This document shows, in pieces, positions 1-10,200 of a stretch of 64,000 nt of DNA. The position numbers were made by a program, and so were the translations under genes. Origin of the DNA: Lentisphaerota bacterium (GTDB lineage: Bacteria; Verrucomicrobiota; Lentisphaeria; Victivallales; Victivallaceae); NCBI GenBank assembly GCA_024225035.1, contig JAAEMX010000167.1, positions 19,546 through 83,545 on the forward strand, given 5' to 3'. The notes beneath the pieces are model-generated. The model saw only the letters and a list, made by a program, of their open reading frames with translations, searched no databases and was not told the DNA's origin. Position 1 is the first letter of the stretch; every line of letters begins with the position of its first letter.

Positions 1-1
1 T

Positions 2-232
2 GCGGGCAGTTCCGGCTATATTAAAATCTGGGTAAATCATCAGCTGGTTCATGCTTATGACAGGCAGCCCAGAACTGGTAAATGGGATCAGGATGTTGTC
101 AAAAACATTTCTATGAGAAAGGGCTACAATCTTGTTGTTGTAAAGTGTGTCTCGGTTGGATCAAATTGGGACTTCTTTCTTAGGTTTTCTGATAGAAATG
201 ACAACCCTCTGAAGTTCATTCCTCAAAATTGA
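2..232 (+). CDS. C-terminal end of a probable beta-sandwich (carbohydrate-associated) protein, partial
   Basis: An open frame enters from the left edge and ends at TGA 230-232, giving 76 residues. It holds a short beta-rich pattern: IKIWVNHQLVHAYD, then a WDQDVV segment, then LVVVKCVSVGSNWDFFLRFSD. Strings of this kind (a named part with a handle-like loop, then 'kkGyN.lvvK', then 'W.fflRfsD') are common at the ends of sugar-binding or glycosidase-linked jelly-roll domains in Planctomycetes, Verrucomicrobia and Lentisphaerae. That assignment is inference; most of the gene lies outside the window, so no function is claimed. Confidence 0.6.
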   Translation, partial: AGSSGYIKIWVNHQLVHAYDRQPRTGKWDQDVVKNISMRKGYNLVVVKCVSVGSNWDFFLRFSDRNDNPLKFIPQN

Positions 233-246
233 ATTCCCTGCGCCTC

Positions 247-275
247 TTGTAAACTTCTCTCTTTGTCTTTATAGT
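247..275 (+). promoter_or_regulatory. Sigma-70-type promoter for the UbiB-like gene
   Basis: TTGTAA (247-252), a 17-base spacer and TATAGT (270-275) lie about 40 bases ahead of the ATG at 316 and after the stop of the preceding partial gene. Sequence match only. Confidence 0.5.
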
Positions 276-315
276 ATATATAACGAGGAAATTTGCAAAT
301 ATTGCGGGGAATTTC

Positions 316-2016
316 ATGCTTACTATCCGCAGAATAAAGAAAATCGGCAGTACTTACAGGAATTTGCATCGTTATGAACAAATTCTGCATGTACTTTTTA
401 AATTTGGATTTGGCGGTCTAGCTGATACTCTGAAGTTGGATAATTATTTTGAATTCGGCTTCCGTATATTCACCAAGAAAAAAATTAAGCTGACATCGCA
501 TACTATGCCTGAGCGTGTTCGCTTAGCCTTTGAAGAGTTGGGGCCGACTTTTATTAAGCTGGGGCAAATACTGTCTACCCGCCCTGATTTGATTCCCATG
601 GATTATGTTGATGAACTCTCTAAACTTCAAGATTCCGCGCCAGAGTTCTCTTATGAAGACATAGAGGCTATTATTAAGGACGAGTTCGGAAAAGATCCTA
701 AAGATTTGTTTAAATCTTTTATTAAAAAACCCATTGCTGCAGCTTCGATAGGGCAAGTTCACAGAGCGATAACGCATGATGGGCAGGATGTTGTAGTGAA
801 AGTGCAGCGTCCGGGAATAAAAAAGATTATAGAAATAGATCTCGAGATAATGAATCACCTGGCTCTGATTATGGAGCACCATATTAAAGAATTTGCTTTG
901 CAGAAGCCTACTGCCATTGTTGGAGAGTTTGCCCGTTCCATAGCTAAGGAACTTAACTATGTAATTGAGGCATCACACTGTCGCAGATTCGCTGAAAATA
1001 TGCGGAATGATAAATATATCTATGTTCCCGAAGTGCTTGACGATTACAGTACTCACAAAGTTCTGACTATGGAGCGGGTGAAAGGTGAAAGAGCGACCGA
1101 TATAATAAAAAATGATGAGCTGCGCAAGAAGTTCGATTTGAAGCTGGTTGCGTCAAAAGGCACGGATTCTGTGCTTGAGCAAATTTTTATGCATGGTTTT
1201 TTTCACGCCGACCCTCATCCCGGTAATATAATTCTAAAAGATAATAATATAATCGTATTTATAGACTTTGGTATGATGGGGAGAGTTTCTACTCAGGAGC
1301 GGCATGATTTTGTAAGAATGCTGCGAAATATTCTGCGTGGTGATGAGCATCGTATTGCATTGGCATTGATGAAACTTACTACATATGAACATGAACCTGA
1401 TATCGTAAAGCTTCAGAGGGATATATGTGATATTATTGATGAAAACCTCTACTTGCCTGTAAAGAAGATTGAGCTAGCCAAAATTCTTGAAAATTTGATG
1501 CGAACATTGAATGAGCATGAGTTAACACTTAAACCTAACCTCTATATGATGCTTAAATCACTCATCACAATAGAGCGCCTTGCTCATGAATTTGACCAAG
1601 AACTGGAAATTTTTGAGCACCTGAGGCCTTTTATACTTAAGCTAAGGCTCAGGAGTTTGCATCCTAAGTATATGTTTAGTAATATGATGGAGCCAGCTGA
1701 AGACTTTTTTAATGCCCTGGGGGATATTCCCCTTAGTTTGCAGACTGTACTTGAAAAGACAAAAGAGGGCAAGATGCAGATTGAGTTTGAGCATAAGAAC
1801 CTAAGCGAGTTTTATGACACTCTGGAAGACTTTAGTCATCAGATATCTTATTCGATAGTACTAGCTGCCCTTGTTATCGGCTCTTCCCTGATTGTGCACG
1901 CCAAGATTCCACCAATGTGGCATGGTGTGCCTCTGATAGGGGTTATCGGTTATGTTCTTTCTGGCCTTATAGCAGTCAGAATTTTGCTCTTTCCGAAGCA
2001 TCATAAGAAACGGTAG
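316..2016 (+). CDS. UbiB/ABC1/AarF-family atypical protein kinase
   Basis: 566 residues, the usual length for the UbiB/ABC1 family, whose members are ATP-binding kinase-like proteins that support isoprenoid-quinone (ubiquinone or menaquinone) metabolism at the inner membrane. The signature KxGQ helix is at K81-Q84 (GPTFIKLGQ). The alanine-rich loop [10 protein letters not shown], which replaces the glycine loop in this family, is at 141-150, the ATP lysine is in VVVKVQRPG (about K162), and the catalytic and metal loops [11 protein letters not shown] and FIDFGMMG lie near 295-330. Two hydrophobic helices near 510-560 make the typical C-terminal membrane anchor. No other quinone gene is nearby, so the pathway is inferred from the family. 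It has its own promoter at 247-275. Confidence 0.85.
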   Translation: MLTIRRIKKIGSTYRNLHRYEQILHVLFKFGFGGLADTLKLDNYFEFGFRIFTKKKIKLTSHTMPERVRLAFEELGPTFIKLGQILSTRPDLIPMDYVDELSKLQDSAPEFSYEDIEAIIKDEFGKDPKDLFKSFIKKPIAAASIGQVHRAITHDGQDVVVKVQRPGIKKIIEIDLEIMNHLALIMEHHIKEFALQKPTAIVGEFARSIAKELNYVIEASHCRRFAENMRNDKYIYVPEVLDDYSTHKVLTMERVKGERATDIIKNDELRKKFDLKLVASKGTDSVLEQIFMHGFFHADPHPGNIILKDNNIIVFIDFGMMGRVSTQERHDFVRMLRNILRGDEHRIALALMKLTTYEHEPDIVKLQRDICDIIDENLYLPVKKIELAKILENLMRTLNEHELTLKPNLYMMLKSLITIERLAHEFDQELEIFEHLRPFILKLRLRSLHPKYMFSNMMEPAEDFFNALGDIPLSLQTVLEKTKEGKMQIEFEHKNLSEFYDTLEDFSHQISYSIVLAALVIGSSLIVHAKIPPMWHGVPLIGVIGYVLSGLIAVRILLFPKHHKKR

Positions 2017-2139
2017 TTGAATATGCTGTTCTACCTGTAAAGTATGTTTAAAAAATGCCATTATGCATTGAATTGCAATAGGCAAAACTACAAAAAACAT
2101 CAAATCATCGAAAAATCTAAAAAAAAAATCTTTTTACAT

Positions 2140-2167
2140 TTGCAATAATCGGAGCAGCCACTAATAT
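2140..2167 (+). promoter_or_regulatory. Probable promoter of the tRNA-Leu / tRNA-Thr / tuf transcript
   Basis: TTGCAA (2140-2145), a 16-base spacer and TAATAT (2162-2167), with tRNA-Leu starting 34 bases later. This is the only good promoter match seen in the 185 bases between the UbiB-like gene and the tRNA. Confidence 0.45.
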
Positions 2168-2201
2168 AAAGGCCTGTTTCAACAACATAATCACCCAATA
2201 A

Positions 2202-2286
2202 GCTCGGGTGGCGGAATTGGCAGACGCGCATGGTTGAGGGCCATGTGGAGAGATCCGTGGGGGTTCGAGTCCCCCCCCGAGCACCA
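2202..2286 (+). tRNA. tRNA-Leu(GAG)
   Basis: A 7-bp acceptor stem GCTCGGG/CCCGAGC, a long variable arm typical of leucine tRNAs, the anticodon stem CATGG/CCATG around loop TTGAGGG (anticodon GAG, reading CUU/CUC), a T loop with GGTTCGAGTCC, and an encoded CCA end (2284-2286). Confidence 0.93.
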
Positions 2287-2395
2287 ATTTTTTTTTGGTC
2301 TTTTTTTTTGGAGTGGTATTTGAAAGAGAAATACGCAAGTGTATAGTTAGAACTTGTATTTGCCTACGCTGTGAGGTGTTTGCAGAATTACAGGC

Positions 2396-2473
<78 letters not shown>

Positions 2474-2540
2474 TTATATAAATTTTTTGAATAATAAACC
2501 ATAAAAAAACTCTAAAGGTTAATGCCAGGAGGACAAAAAG

Positions 2541-3740
2541 ATGGCTAAAGAAAAATTCGAAAGAACTAAGCCGCATGTTAATATTGGTACTGTCGGCCAT
2601 GTTGACCATGGTAAAACTACTTTGACTGCTGCTATCACTATGGTTCTCAATAAGAAGTATGGTAGTGGTGAGATCAAAAATTACGACGAAATTGATAACG
2701 CTCCTGAAGAGCGCGAACGTGGTATCACTATCAATACTGCACATGTTGAATACGAAACTGAAAAGCGCCATTATGCACACGTTGACTGTCCTGGTCACGC
2801 TGACTATGTTAAAAACATGATCACTGGTGCTGCTCAGATGGATGGTGCTATTCTGGTGATTGCAGCTACAGATGGTCCGATGGCTCAGACTCGTGAACAC
2901 GTTTTGTTGGCACGTCAGGTTGGTGTTCCAGCTATCGTTGTGTATCTGAATAAAACTGATCAGCTTGATGACGAAGAATTGCTCGAACTCGTTGAAATGG
3001 AAGTTCGTGAACTTCTCAGCGAATACGACTTCCCGGGCGATGATATTCCGGTTATCAAAGGTTCTGCTCTTAAGGCTGTTGAAGCTGGCGGCGATCCTGA
3101 TAATGCTGACTGCGTAAGTATTCTTGAACTGATGAATGCTGTTGATGAATACATCCCTGAGCCTGCTCGTGATATCGATCAGCCTTTCTTGATGCCGATT
3201 GAAGATGTTTTCTCAATTGAAGGTCGCGGTACAGTTGTAACTGGTCGTATTGAGCGCGGTATCATCAAAGTTGGCGAAGAAGTAGCAATCGTTGGTATCA
3301 AAGATACTGCTAAAACTACTGTTACTGGTGTTGAAATGTTCCGCAAAATGCTCGACGAAGGTCGTGCTGGTGACAATGTTGGTTGTCTGCTTCGCGGTAC
3401 TAAGAAGGATGAAGTTGAGCGTGGTCAAGTTCTGGCTAAACCAGGTACTATCACTCCTCATACTAAATTCACAGCTGAAATTTACGTATTGAGCAAAGAT
3501 GAAGGCGGCCGTCATACTCCGTTCTTCACTAACTATCGCCCGCAGTTCTACTTCCGTACAACTGACATTACTGGCATCATCAACCTTCCTGAAGGTGTTG
3601 AAATGGTAATGCCTGGCGATAATACCACTATCAATGTTGAGCTGATCAATCCGATCGCTATGGATAGAGGTCTTCGTTTCGCGATTCGCGAAGGTGGACG
3701 TACTGTAGCATCTGGTCGTGTTGCTGACATTCTTGAATAG
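2541..3740 (+). CDS. tuf: Elongation factor Tu
   Basis: 399 residues, full length. EF-Tu carries aminoacyl-tRNA to the ribosomal A site using GTP. The G1 loop GHVDHGKT is at 19-26, followed by the switch [11 protein letters not shown], the base-reading NKTD, and the SALKA loop; domains 2 and 3 follow with [17 protein letters not shown] and the C-terminal GRTVASGRV. An excellent ribosome site (AGGAGGA near 2526) precedes the ATG. The gene heads the tuf-rpmG-tRNA-Trp-secE-nusG run. Neither the fusA-rpsJ junction nor any other place in this window has a second tuf, so this may be the only copy. Confidence 0.98.
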   Translation: MAKEKFERTKPHVNIGTVGHVDHGKTTLTAAITMVLNKKYGSGEIKNYDEIDNAPEERERGITINTAHVEYETEKRHYAHVDCPGHADYVKNMITGAAQMDGAILVIAATDGPMAQTREHVLLARQVGVPAIVVYLNKTDQLDDEELLELVEMEVRELLSEYDFPGDDIPVIKGSALKAVEAGGDPDNADCVSILELMNAVDEYIPEPARDIDQPFLMPIEDVFSIEGRGTVVTGRIERGIIKVGEEVAIVGIKDTAKTTVTGVEMFRKMLDEGRAGDNVGCLLRGTKKDEVERGQVLAKPGTITPHTKFTAEIYVLSKDEGGRHTPFFTNYRPQFYFRTTDITGIINLPEGVEMVMPGDNTTINVELINPIAMDRGLRFAIREGGRTVASGRVADILE

Positions 3741-3766
3741 TCAGGTATTTTGATTCGATCAATTAT

Positions 3767-3795
3767 CCCGAACAGTTCGCTCTGAGCCGTTCGGG
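3767..3795 (+). terminator. Hairpin between tuf and rpmG (possible partial terminator)
   Basis: CCCGAAC (3767-3773) pairs with GTTCGGG (3789-3795), and the flanking AATTAT/TTAATT extends the stem. No clear U-run follows, so it is more likely an attenuator or processing hairpin than a full stop. Confidence 0.4.
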
Positions 3796-3823
3796 TTAAT
3801 TATCTAAGATAATAGGTGAAAAA

Positions 3824-3979
3824 ATGGCACGAGAAATAGTTACTCTGGAATGCACTGAGTGCAAACGCAGAAATTACACTACAAAAAAAGAGAAACGCAA
3901 TACTCCAGGTCGTCTGGAACTTAATAAGTATTGCAAGTTCGAACGTAAACATACTCTGCATAGAGAACGTTCAAAATAA
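3824..3979 (+). CDS. rpmG: 50S ribosomal protein L33
   Basis: A 51-residue ORF ([20 protein letters not shown]... to ...HTLHRERSK), the normal size and sequence for L33 of the large subunit. The L33 core '[22 protein letters not shown]' region is clear. It lies between tuf and tRNA-Trp/secE, the usual place for rpmG. Zinc-binding L33 has two CxxC pairs. Here the first is complete (C10, C13) but only C37 of the second remains, because the residue three further on (position 40) is Glu. The zinc site is therefore partial. AGGTGA sits 8 bases before the ATG. Confidence 0.93.
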   Translation: MAREIVTLECTECKRRNYTTKKEKRNTPGRLELNKYCKFERKHTLHRERSK

Positions 3980-4001
3980 ATTATATTCGTATTTTTCGCG
4001 C

Positions 4002-4078
4002 AGGAGTGTAGCTCAGTTGGCTAGAGCAGCGGTCTCCAAAACCGCAGGTCGTGAGTTCGAGCCTCACCGCTCCTGCCA
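4002..4078 (+). tRNA. tRNA-Trp(CCA)
   Basis: Acceptor AGGAGTG/CGCTCCT with one G-U pair, D arm TAGCTCAGTTGGCTAGAGCA, anticodon stem GCGGT/ACCGC with loop CTCCAAA (anticodon CCA), T loop GTTCGAGCC, encoded GCCA end. A tRNA-Trp between rpmG and secE is a common bacterial arrangement. Confidence 0.95.
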
Positions 4079-4117
4079 TTTAATAATTTATAGATATTAA
4101 ATTTAAGGCAGATACAG

Positions 4118-4321
4118 ATGGACAACGGAGTAATGGCAAAAGTTAGACGTTTCCTTATTGATACTATGGCCGAGCTGGGTAAATGTACGTGGCCTGGAAA
4201 GTCTGAGCTATTTGAATCAACTATTCTGGTTATCGTTAGTATTGTTGCTCTGGTTGCCTTTACCGCTGTAGCTGATCAGGTTAGCAGGTGGTTTGTTCAG
4301 TTTATTACCGGAACACTTTAA
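4118..4321 (+). CDS. secE: Preprotein translocase subunit SecE
   Basis: 67 residues, the short single-span form of SecE that clamps SecY in the inner-membrane Sec channel. The amphipathic helix with the conserved ELGKCTWPGKSEL motif (residues about 19-31) is followed by one membrane span (about 34-56). It lies 22 bases ahead of nusG, as in most bacteria. A second ATG at 4133 could also serve as start; the first is kept because AAGG lies 9 bases ahead of it. Confidence 0.93.
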   Translation: MDNGVMAKVRRFLIDTMAELGKCTWPGKSELFESTILVIVSIVALVAFTAVADQVSRWFVQFITGTL

Positions 4322-4343
4322 TAAATTTTAGAGGAATTCGAGC

Positions 4344-4907
4344 ATGCAAGAAGAAGTAGGAAAATGGTTCGTAGTTCACACTCTTTCCGGACAGGAAAAC
4401 CGGGTGAGGGATTCTATCCAGCGGCAGCTCGACCTTGAAGGAAATGATATTCCGGTATACGAGGTCTATATCCCAACGGAAAAAGTTTCTGAAGTCCGTC
4501 AGGGGAAAAAAACTACTACAACAAGAAAATTCTTCCCTGGTTATATTTTGGTTCGCATGGACCTGTATGAGCCGGGAACTACTAATATAGATGAAAAAGC
4601 CTGGTATTTCATTAGAAATGTTCAGGGAGTAATCGGTTTTATCGGCGGCGGTAATAATCCTGTACCGCTTTCGGATACTGAAGTTGATGAACTCTTCCAT
4701 CAAACTAAGGAAGAACAGCAAGTCAGGCCGAAAATTATGTTTGACATCGGTGAAACTGTCCGTATTAAAGACGGAGCCTTTGAAAACTTTGAAGGTGTTA
4801 TTGAAGAAATTGATAATGAACGCGGCAAACTGAAACTCATGGTTTCAATTTTTGGCCGCTCAACCCCAGTAGAATTGGAGTTCTGGCAGGTTGAACGCGA
4901 AGTGTAG
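4344..4907 (+). CDS. nusG: Transcription antitermination factor NusG
   Basis: 187 residues. The NGN domain (about 7-120) starts with WFVVHTLSGQENRVRDSI and contains the conserved KKTTTTRKFFPGYILVRM and PGTTNIDEKAWYFIRNVQGVI-like segments. A KOW domain (about 133-187) carries FDIGETVRIKDGAFENFEG. NusG rides on RNA polymerase, reduces pausing and links it to Rho or ribosomes. A ribosome site (AGAGGA) lies 10 bases ahead of the ATG. Genes secE and rplK flank it, the standard order. Confidence 0.96.
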   Translation: MQEEVGKWFVVHTLSGQENRVRDSIQRQLDLEGNDIPVYEVYIPTEKVSEVRQGKKTTTTRKFFPGYILVRMDLYEPGTTNIDEKAWYFIRNVQGVIGFIGGGNNPVPLSDTEVDELFHQTKEEQQVRPKIMFDIGETVRIKDGAFENFEGVIEEIDNERGKLKLMVSIFGRSTPVELEFWQVEREV

Positions 4908-4995
4908 CGTTCTATACTCAAGTATATACTAATACAGTGCGAATGTGGGAGAAAGCCTGCCATTTCAAACCACGACGTGCTGAACGGAGATCATT

Positions 4996-5424
4996 ATGGC
5001 AAAGAAAGTTACTGGAGAAATCCGTTTGCAGATCCCTGCTGGTGCCGCTAATCCAGCTCCTCCGGTTGGACCGGCTCTTGGTCAGGCGGGTGTTAACATC
5101 ATGGATTTCTGTAAACAGTTCAATGCTGCCACTCAAGCTCAGAGTGGAATGATTATCCCTGTGGTCATCACTGTTTATCAGGATCGCTCATTCACTTTTA
5201 TCTGTAAGTCGCCTCCGGCTGCAGTATTGATCAAGAAAGCTGCGCAGCTTGCTTCTGGTTCTAATAGCCCAGGTAGAGAAACTGCTGGTAGTATCACTGT
5301 TGATCAGATTAAAGAGATTGTTGAGATCAAGAAAAACGACTTGAACGCACGGGATGAAGACGCAGCAATCAAGATTATTGCTGGAACTGCCCGCAGTATG
5401 GGCATTGAGGTGTCTGATGCATAG
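4996..5424 (+). CDS. rplK: 50S ribosomal protein L11
   Basis: 142 residues, normal length. L11 forms the GTPase-associated centre on 23S rRNA. Visible landmarks are the proline-rich [20 protein letters not shown] segment (about 15-34), then [13 protein letters not shown], and the C-terminal RNA-binding [12 protein letters not shown] and [10 protein letters not shown] segments. The ATG follows a GGAG site at 4986. The stop overlaps the start of rplA by eight bases. Confidence 0.97.
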   Translation: MAKKVTGEIRLQIPAGAANPAPPVGPALGQAGVNIMDFCKQFNAATQAQSGMIIPVVITVYQDRSFTFICKSPPAAVLIKKAAQLASGSNSPGRETAGSITVDQIKEIVEIKKNDLNARDEDAAIKIIAGTARSMGIEVSDA

Positions 5425-6118
5425 AAGTAAACTTTATTCATCACAGGTACAATGCTTCAGCCGCCAGCAAATCTACAGCGTTTCAGAAGCAATTGAAATC
5501 ATCAAAAAAATGCCTCACATCAAGTTTGACGAAACTGTTGACGTTGCCTTTAAACTCGGCATTGATCCGAGAAAGTCAGACCAGAATGTGCGTGGCGCTT
5601 GCCCTCTTCCAAAAGGTACTGGTAAAAAGATTTCAGTTTGCGTTATCGCTTCAGGCCCTCAAGCTGATGAAGCTAAATCTGCTGATGCTGATATTGTCGG
5701 TTTTGAAGACATTATTGAAAAAATCAAAGGCGGCTGGCTCGACTTTGATATTCTTATTGCAACTCCCGACGCTATGAAGCAAGTACGTCCTCTGGGTCGA
5801 GTTCTTGGTCCTCGTGGCCTTATGCCGAACCCAAAGACTGGTACTGTTACTAATGACGTCGCTGCAGCTGTTAGCGAAGCTAAGGCTGGTCGTGTAGAGT
5901 TCCGCGCTGATCGTGGTGCTTGCGTTCACGTACCGCTTGGTAAACTGTCTTTTGCAAATGAAGACCTGCTTGAAAACTTTGATGCAGTATTCGATGCATT
6001 GCAGAAAGCCAAACCTGCTACAGCTAAAGGTACATACTTTGTTAGTTGCACCATGTCTTCAACTATGAGCCCTGGAGTCAAAGTTGACGTCAAAGAAATC
6101 GTGAGGCAAAAATTATGA
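5417..6118 (+). CDS. rplA: 50S ribosomal protein L1
   Basis: 233 residues from ATG 5417, matching the family length; longer readings from 5354 only add out-of-frame rplK sequence. L1 builds the mobile L1 stalk that handles E-site tRNA and in many bacteria represses its own operon. Landmarks are [35 protein letters not shown], and [20 protein letters not shown] at 5407-5410 lies 6 bases before the start. ATG 5417 overlaps the rplK stop by eight bases, so the two are translationally coupled. The N-terminus (MHRSKLYSS) lacks the usual Lys-rich start. Confidence 0.95.
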   Translation: MHRSKLYSSQVQCFSRQQIYSVSEAIEIIKKMPHIKFDETVDVAFKLGIDPRKSDQNVRGACPLPKGTGKKISVCVIASGPQADEAKSADADIVGFEDIIEKIKGGWLDFDILIATPDAMKQVRPLGRVLGPRGLMPNPKTGTVTNDVAAAVSEAKAGRVEFRADRGACVHVPLGKLSFANEDLLENFDAVFDALQKAKPATAKGTYFVSCTMSSTMSPGVKVDVKEIVRQKL

Positions 6119-6636
6119 GAAGTGAGAAAACCCATCTGGTGAATTATATCGGGGACTTGCTCAAGGACTCTGATTATGTCTACTTTGTATCTTACAAGGG
6201 ACTGGACGTAAAACAGTTTTCTGATTTCAGAACTCAGCTCGCTGATAAAGAAGCACAATGTCATGTTTTGAAAAACCGCCTTATCAAAAAAGCTGCGGAA
6301 CTTTTCGAGATTGAAGACTTGGCTAGCTTTGAACTTAAAGATACTACTGCACTCATCAGCGGGTCTGGTGACCCGGGTGCGGTTGCAAAGGTTATCAAAG
6401 ACTTCGGCAAAGAAAATGAAGCAGTTGCTGCTAAAGGCGGTTATTTTGAAGGCGCTGTTCTCTCAGAACAGGACGTTAACGAAATCGCTGCTCTCCCAGC
6501 CAAGGAAGTTCTTCAGGCACAGTTGCTTGGTGTCCTTCAGGCTCCTTCGAGAGACTTTGTCAGTGTGCTTAATGCCAAAGCTGCTACTATACTCAATGTG
6601 CTGAATGCATATAAAGATAAAATTGAAAATAATTAA
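6115..6636 (+). CDS. rplJ: 50S ribosomal protein L10
   Basis: 173 residues. L10 anchors L7/L12 dimers to the GTPase centre. The N-terminal domain has LLKDSDYVYFVSYKGLDVKQ and CHVLKNRLIKKA; the C-terminal helix (VLNAKAATILNVLNAYKDK) is the L7/L12 docking helix, long enough for two or three dimers. The start overlaps the rplA stop (ATGA), so the four genes rplK-rplA-rplJ-rplL form a tight unit. There is no room for an independent L10 leader of the kind that controls rplJL in E. coli. Confidence 0.94.
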   Translation: MRSEKTHLVNYIGDLLKDSDYVYFVSYKGLDVKQFSDFRTQLADKEAQCHVLKNRLIKKAAELFEIEDLASFELKDTTALISGSGDPGAVAKVIKDFGKENEAVAAKGGYFEGAVLSEQDVNEIAALPAKEVLQAQLLGVLQAPSRDFVSVLNAKAATILNVLNAYKDKIENN

Positions 6637-6673
6637 TAAAAACCAATAACAGAATAACAGGAGGCATTTAATC

Positions 6674-7078
6674 ATGTCTGAAGAAACCAAAGTTGAAGTT
6701 TCAGAAGAAATGGACAAATTCATTTCTTATGTTGAGAGCATGACTGTTCTCGAACTCTCCAAGCTGGTTAAAGCTCTGGAAGATCGTCTCGGTGTCAGCG
6801 CTGCTGCACCTGTAGCTGTAGCTGCAGCTCCTGCTGCTGGTGGCGAAGCCGCCGCTGCTGCTGAAAAGACTGAATTTGACGTAATTCTCACTAGCTTCGG
6901 TGAAAAGAAAGTTGGTGTTATCAAAGAAGTCAGAGCCATTACTGGTCTCGGACTTAAGGAAGCTAAAGACTTGGTCGAAAGCGCTCCAAAGGCCGTCAAA
7001 GAAGGCGTGTCTAAGGAAGAAGCTGAGCAGATCAAAGAAAAGCTTAAAGGCGCTGGTGCATCTGTCGAGGTTAAATAA
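6674..7078 (+). CDS. rplL: 50S ribosomal protein L7/L12
   Basis: 134 residues. N-terminal dimerisation domain (1-40, [20 protein letters not shown]), an Ala/Pro/Gly hinge (about 41-62, [20 protein letters not shown]) and the conserved C-terminal factor-binding domain ([34 protein letters not shown]). It recruits EF-Tu, EF-G and IF2. A strong AGGAGG site at 6659 precedes the ATG. An attenuator hairpin follows before rpoB. Confidence 0.96.
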   Translation: MSEETKVEVSEEMDKFISYVESMTVLELSKLVKALEDRLGVSAAAPVAVAAAPAAGGEAAAAAEKTEFDVILTSFGEKKVGVIKEVRAITGLGLKEAKDLVESAPKAVKEGVSKEEAEQIKEKLKGAGASVEVK

Positions 7079-7096
7079 CCTTTAGGTGCAGCCTAT

Positions 7097-7138
7097 AACG
7101 GCGGGAATTTACGCTGTATTTTCCTGCCGTTCTTTTTG
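7097..7138 (+). terminator. Attenuator/terminator between rplL and rpoB
   Basis: AACGGCGGGAA (7097-7107) pairs with TTCCTGCCGTT (7121-7131, one G-U) and is followed by TTCTTTTTG. A partial terminator at the rplL-rpoB junction lowers RNA polymerase expression relative to L7/L12 in E. coli; the position here suggests the same use. Confidence 0.7.
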
Positions 7139-7231
7139 CGTTTATACGCTTTGCCTCTTTTGAGGGTTGTAGGTGCGGGGAATTAACGTTCTCCAAATAT
7201 TTTTTGTCGGTAATATCTGGAATGGTGGGCT

Positions 7232-10200
7232 ATGACAGATCGTATCAATTTTGGTAAATTGCAGGAAGTGCTGGACGTCCCGGACCTTATTGGCGTTCAG
7301 ATTAATTCCTATGAAGACTTCCTACAAAAAACAGTTCCTGCTGCTATGCGGAAGGATCAAGGCCTGCAAGAAGTATTTAATGAAATCTTCCCGATTGAGA
7401 GTTTCGATAAGCAGCTCGTAATCGAATTTGTTGAATATTCTCTTGGTGAGCCCAAATATAATGTAGTTGATTGTATCAAAGACGGTAATACTTACAGTGC
7501 TCCGTTGTATGTTGATTTTCTGCTGAAGAACAACGGTACTGAGATTCCCGAACGTGTATACCTTGGTGAAATCCCGGTGATGACTGATCATGGAACTTTT
7601 GTCATTAACGGTGCTGAAAGGGTTATAATTAGTCAGCTGCATCGCTCTCCTGGCATCTGTTTTGAAAAGGAAAAGCACTCTAGCGGTCGAACTCTGTATT
7701 CTTACAGAATTATTCCTGACCGTGGGTCCTGGATGGAAGTCCAGTTTGACATTAACGATTATATTTACATTTATCTCGACCGTCGTCGTCGTCGTCGCAA
7801 GTTTCTTATTACTACTTTCTTACGTGCGATTGGTTATGAGACAAACAAAGATATTCTCAATAAAGTTTATGAAGTCAAGTCACACTCTGTCAGCACTTTG
7901 CTGAAAGCAAAAGACTTGTCTGTTTATAATACTGTGGATGATATCATCAATGAAGATGATATTGTTATTCTTGAAGAGCTCGTTCAGATGAACGAAACTA
8001 ACCTTAAAGAACTACAGGATGCAGGTATCAAGCGAATTGAGCTTGCTATGATTGAAGAAGGTGACAAATACCTGATAGACTGTTTGCGTCGCGATCCAGC
8101 CAGAAATTCTGAAGAGGCGCTTAAAGAGATTTATCGCAGAATGCGCCCCGGCGATCCGCCGAACGTAAACAACGCGAAACAGCTTATCAAACGCCTTTTC
8201 TTTGATATTAAGCGCTATGACCTTGGTGCTGTTGGACGTCATAAGATTAACGAAAAACTCGGCGTTGAGCTGGAAATGTCTGAGCGGACTCTGACTCCAG
8301 AGGACCTCATGGCTGCGACAATGCAGCTGATTCACTTGCGTCACACTGGTGGGCAGGTAGATGATATTGACCATCTTGGCAGTCGTCGTGTTCGTACAGT
8401 TGGCGAACTTATGCAGAATCATTGCCGTGTAGGTCTGCTCCGTACCGAGCGTCTTATTCGTGAACGTATGACTCTGATTAATGCTGAAGAAGCTAATATT
8501 ACTCCTGGCAAACTGGTGAATCCAAAAGCTTTTGCTGGTGTAGTTCGTGACTTCTTTGCCAGGAATCAGCTCTCTCAGTTCATGGATCAGACAAATCCGC
8601 TCAGTGAACTCACCAGTAAGCGTCGCTTAAGTGCGCTAGGTCCTGGTGGTTTGAGCCGTGATCGTGCCGGATTTGAGGTTCGTGACGTACATTCTTCGCA
8701 TTATGGACGTATTTGCCCGATTGAGACCCCTGAAGGACCTAATATTGGTCTGATTTCTTCCATGTCTCTTTATTCGCAAATCAATAACTTTGGTTTCCTT
8801 GAAACTCCTTATAGAAAAGTTATTGACGGCAAAGTTTCTGATAAAATTGATTACCTCTCTGCTGATCGTGAAGAGCAATTTGTTATAGCTCAGGCTAACG
8901 CTCCTATCGATGAAGAAGGTAATTTTACTAAGCCTATGGTAATGGCTCGCTATAAAGGTGAATCTGAAGAACATCCTCGTGATGAAGTTCATTATATGGA
9001 CGTTTCACCTAAACAGCTTGTCAGTGCAGCTGCTGGTATCATTCCGTTCCTTGAACATGATGATGCTAACCGCGCACTCATGGGATCTAACATGCAGCGC
9101 CAGGCTGTTCCATTGTTGAAAACAGAAGAACCATTGGTTGGTACTGGCCTTGAAGGCCGTATTGCTCGTGATTCACGTGCTGTTCTTTGTGCAAGGAAAG
9201 ATGGCATTGTTGCTGAAGTTTCATCTGATACAATTGTTATTACCAATGACGGTGAGCCGCTTGTTGAAACTAACAAAGGTATCGCCTATCAGCTGATTAA
9301 ATATATGCGCAGTAACAATGGTACTTGCGTAAATCAGCGTCCTAGTGTTATGCAGGGACAGGCAATTAAAGCTGGCGATGTTATTGCTGATGGTGCTGCG
9401 ACTAATGACGGAGAACTTGCTCTTGGTAAAAACGTACTTGTGGCATTTATGCCTTGGTGCGGATATAACTTTGAGGATGCGATTGTTGTTAGTGAACGTC
9501 TGGTAAAAGAAGATGTTTACACCAGCATTCATATCGATGAGTTTGAGATCATTTCGCGTGAAACTAAGCTTGGTCCAGAAGAAATTACTCGTGATATTCC
9601 AAACGTAAGTGAGGAAGCATTGCGTAATCTTGGTCCAGATGGTGTAGTTTCACTTGGTGCTGAAGTTAAGCCTGGTGATATTCTTGTTGGTAAGATTACT
9701 CCTAAGAGTGAAACTGAACTTGCCCCTGAAGAGCGTCTTTTGCGTGCTATTTTCGGAGAAAAAGCTGCAGACGTTAAAGATTCCAGCTTGATAGTAAGCA
9801 GTGGTAAAGGCGGCATCGTTATGGATGTACGCTACGAATATGCTCAGGATCCAAACCAGCAGTCTTTAACTAAATCTGAATTAAGACGTCAGGTCAAACA
9901 GGTTAAAGACAACTTTAAACAAGTTCATTCTGAACTGGTTGAAGAGCTTGCAGAAAGACTTGCTGATCTCATGCTTGGTCAAAAATTGCCGCATCCTATT
10001 TATGATGCGTCATCAAGTAAAGAGAACGCAATTCTGATTAGCTCTAACCGTAAGGTTACTCGCAGCTCAATCCTGAAGCTGGCTAATAAACCAAGCGACT
10101 GGCGCATGGAAGACTGTCCTCTTAAAGAGTCAGTCAATGAAGTGATTGAAGTGTTCCTGCCTCGCTTTAAAGATAATGAAACTAACCGTGACGAAAACAT

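Noticed and set aside
5354..5416. Longer N-terminus for L1
   Set aside because: This part is rplK sequence read in another frame; ATG 5417 with GAGG upstream gives the family length.
7778..7800. CGT repeat coding six arginines in RpoB as a contingency repeat
   Set aside because: A triplet repeat keeps the frame and the basic stretch is normal at this place (DRKRK-like); length variation alone is not strong evidence.
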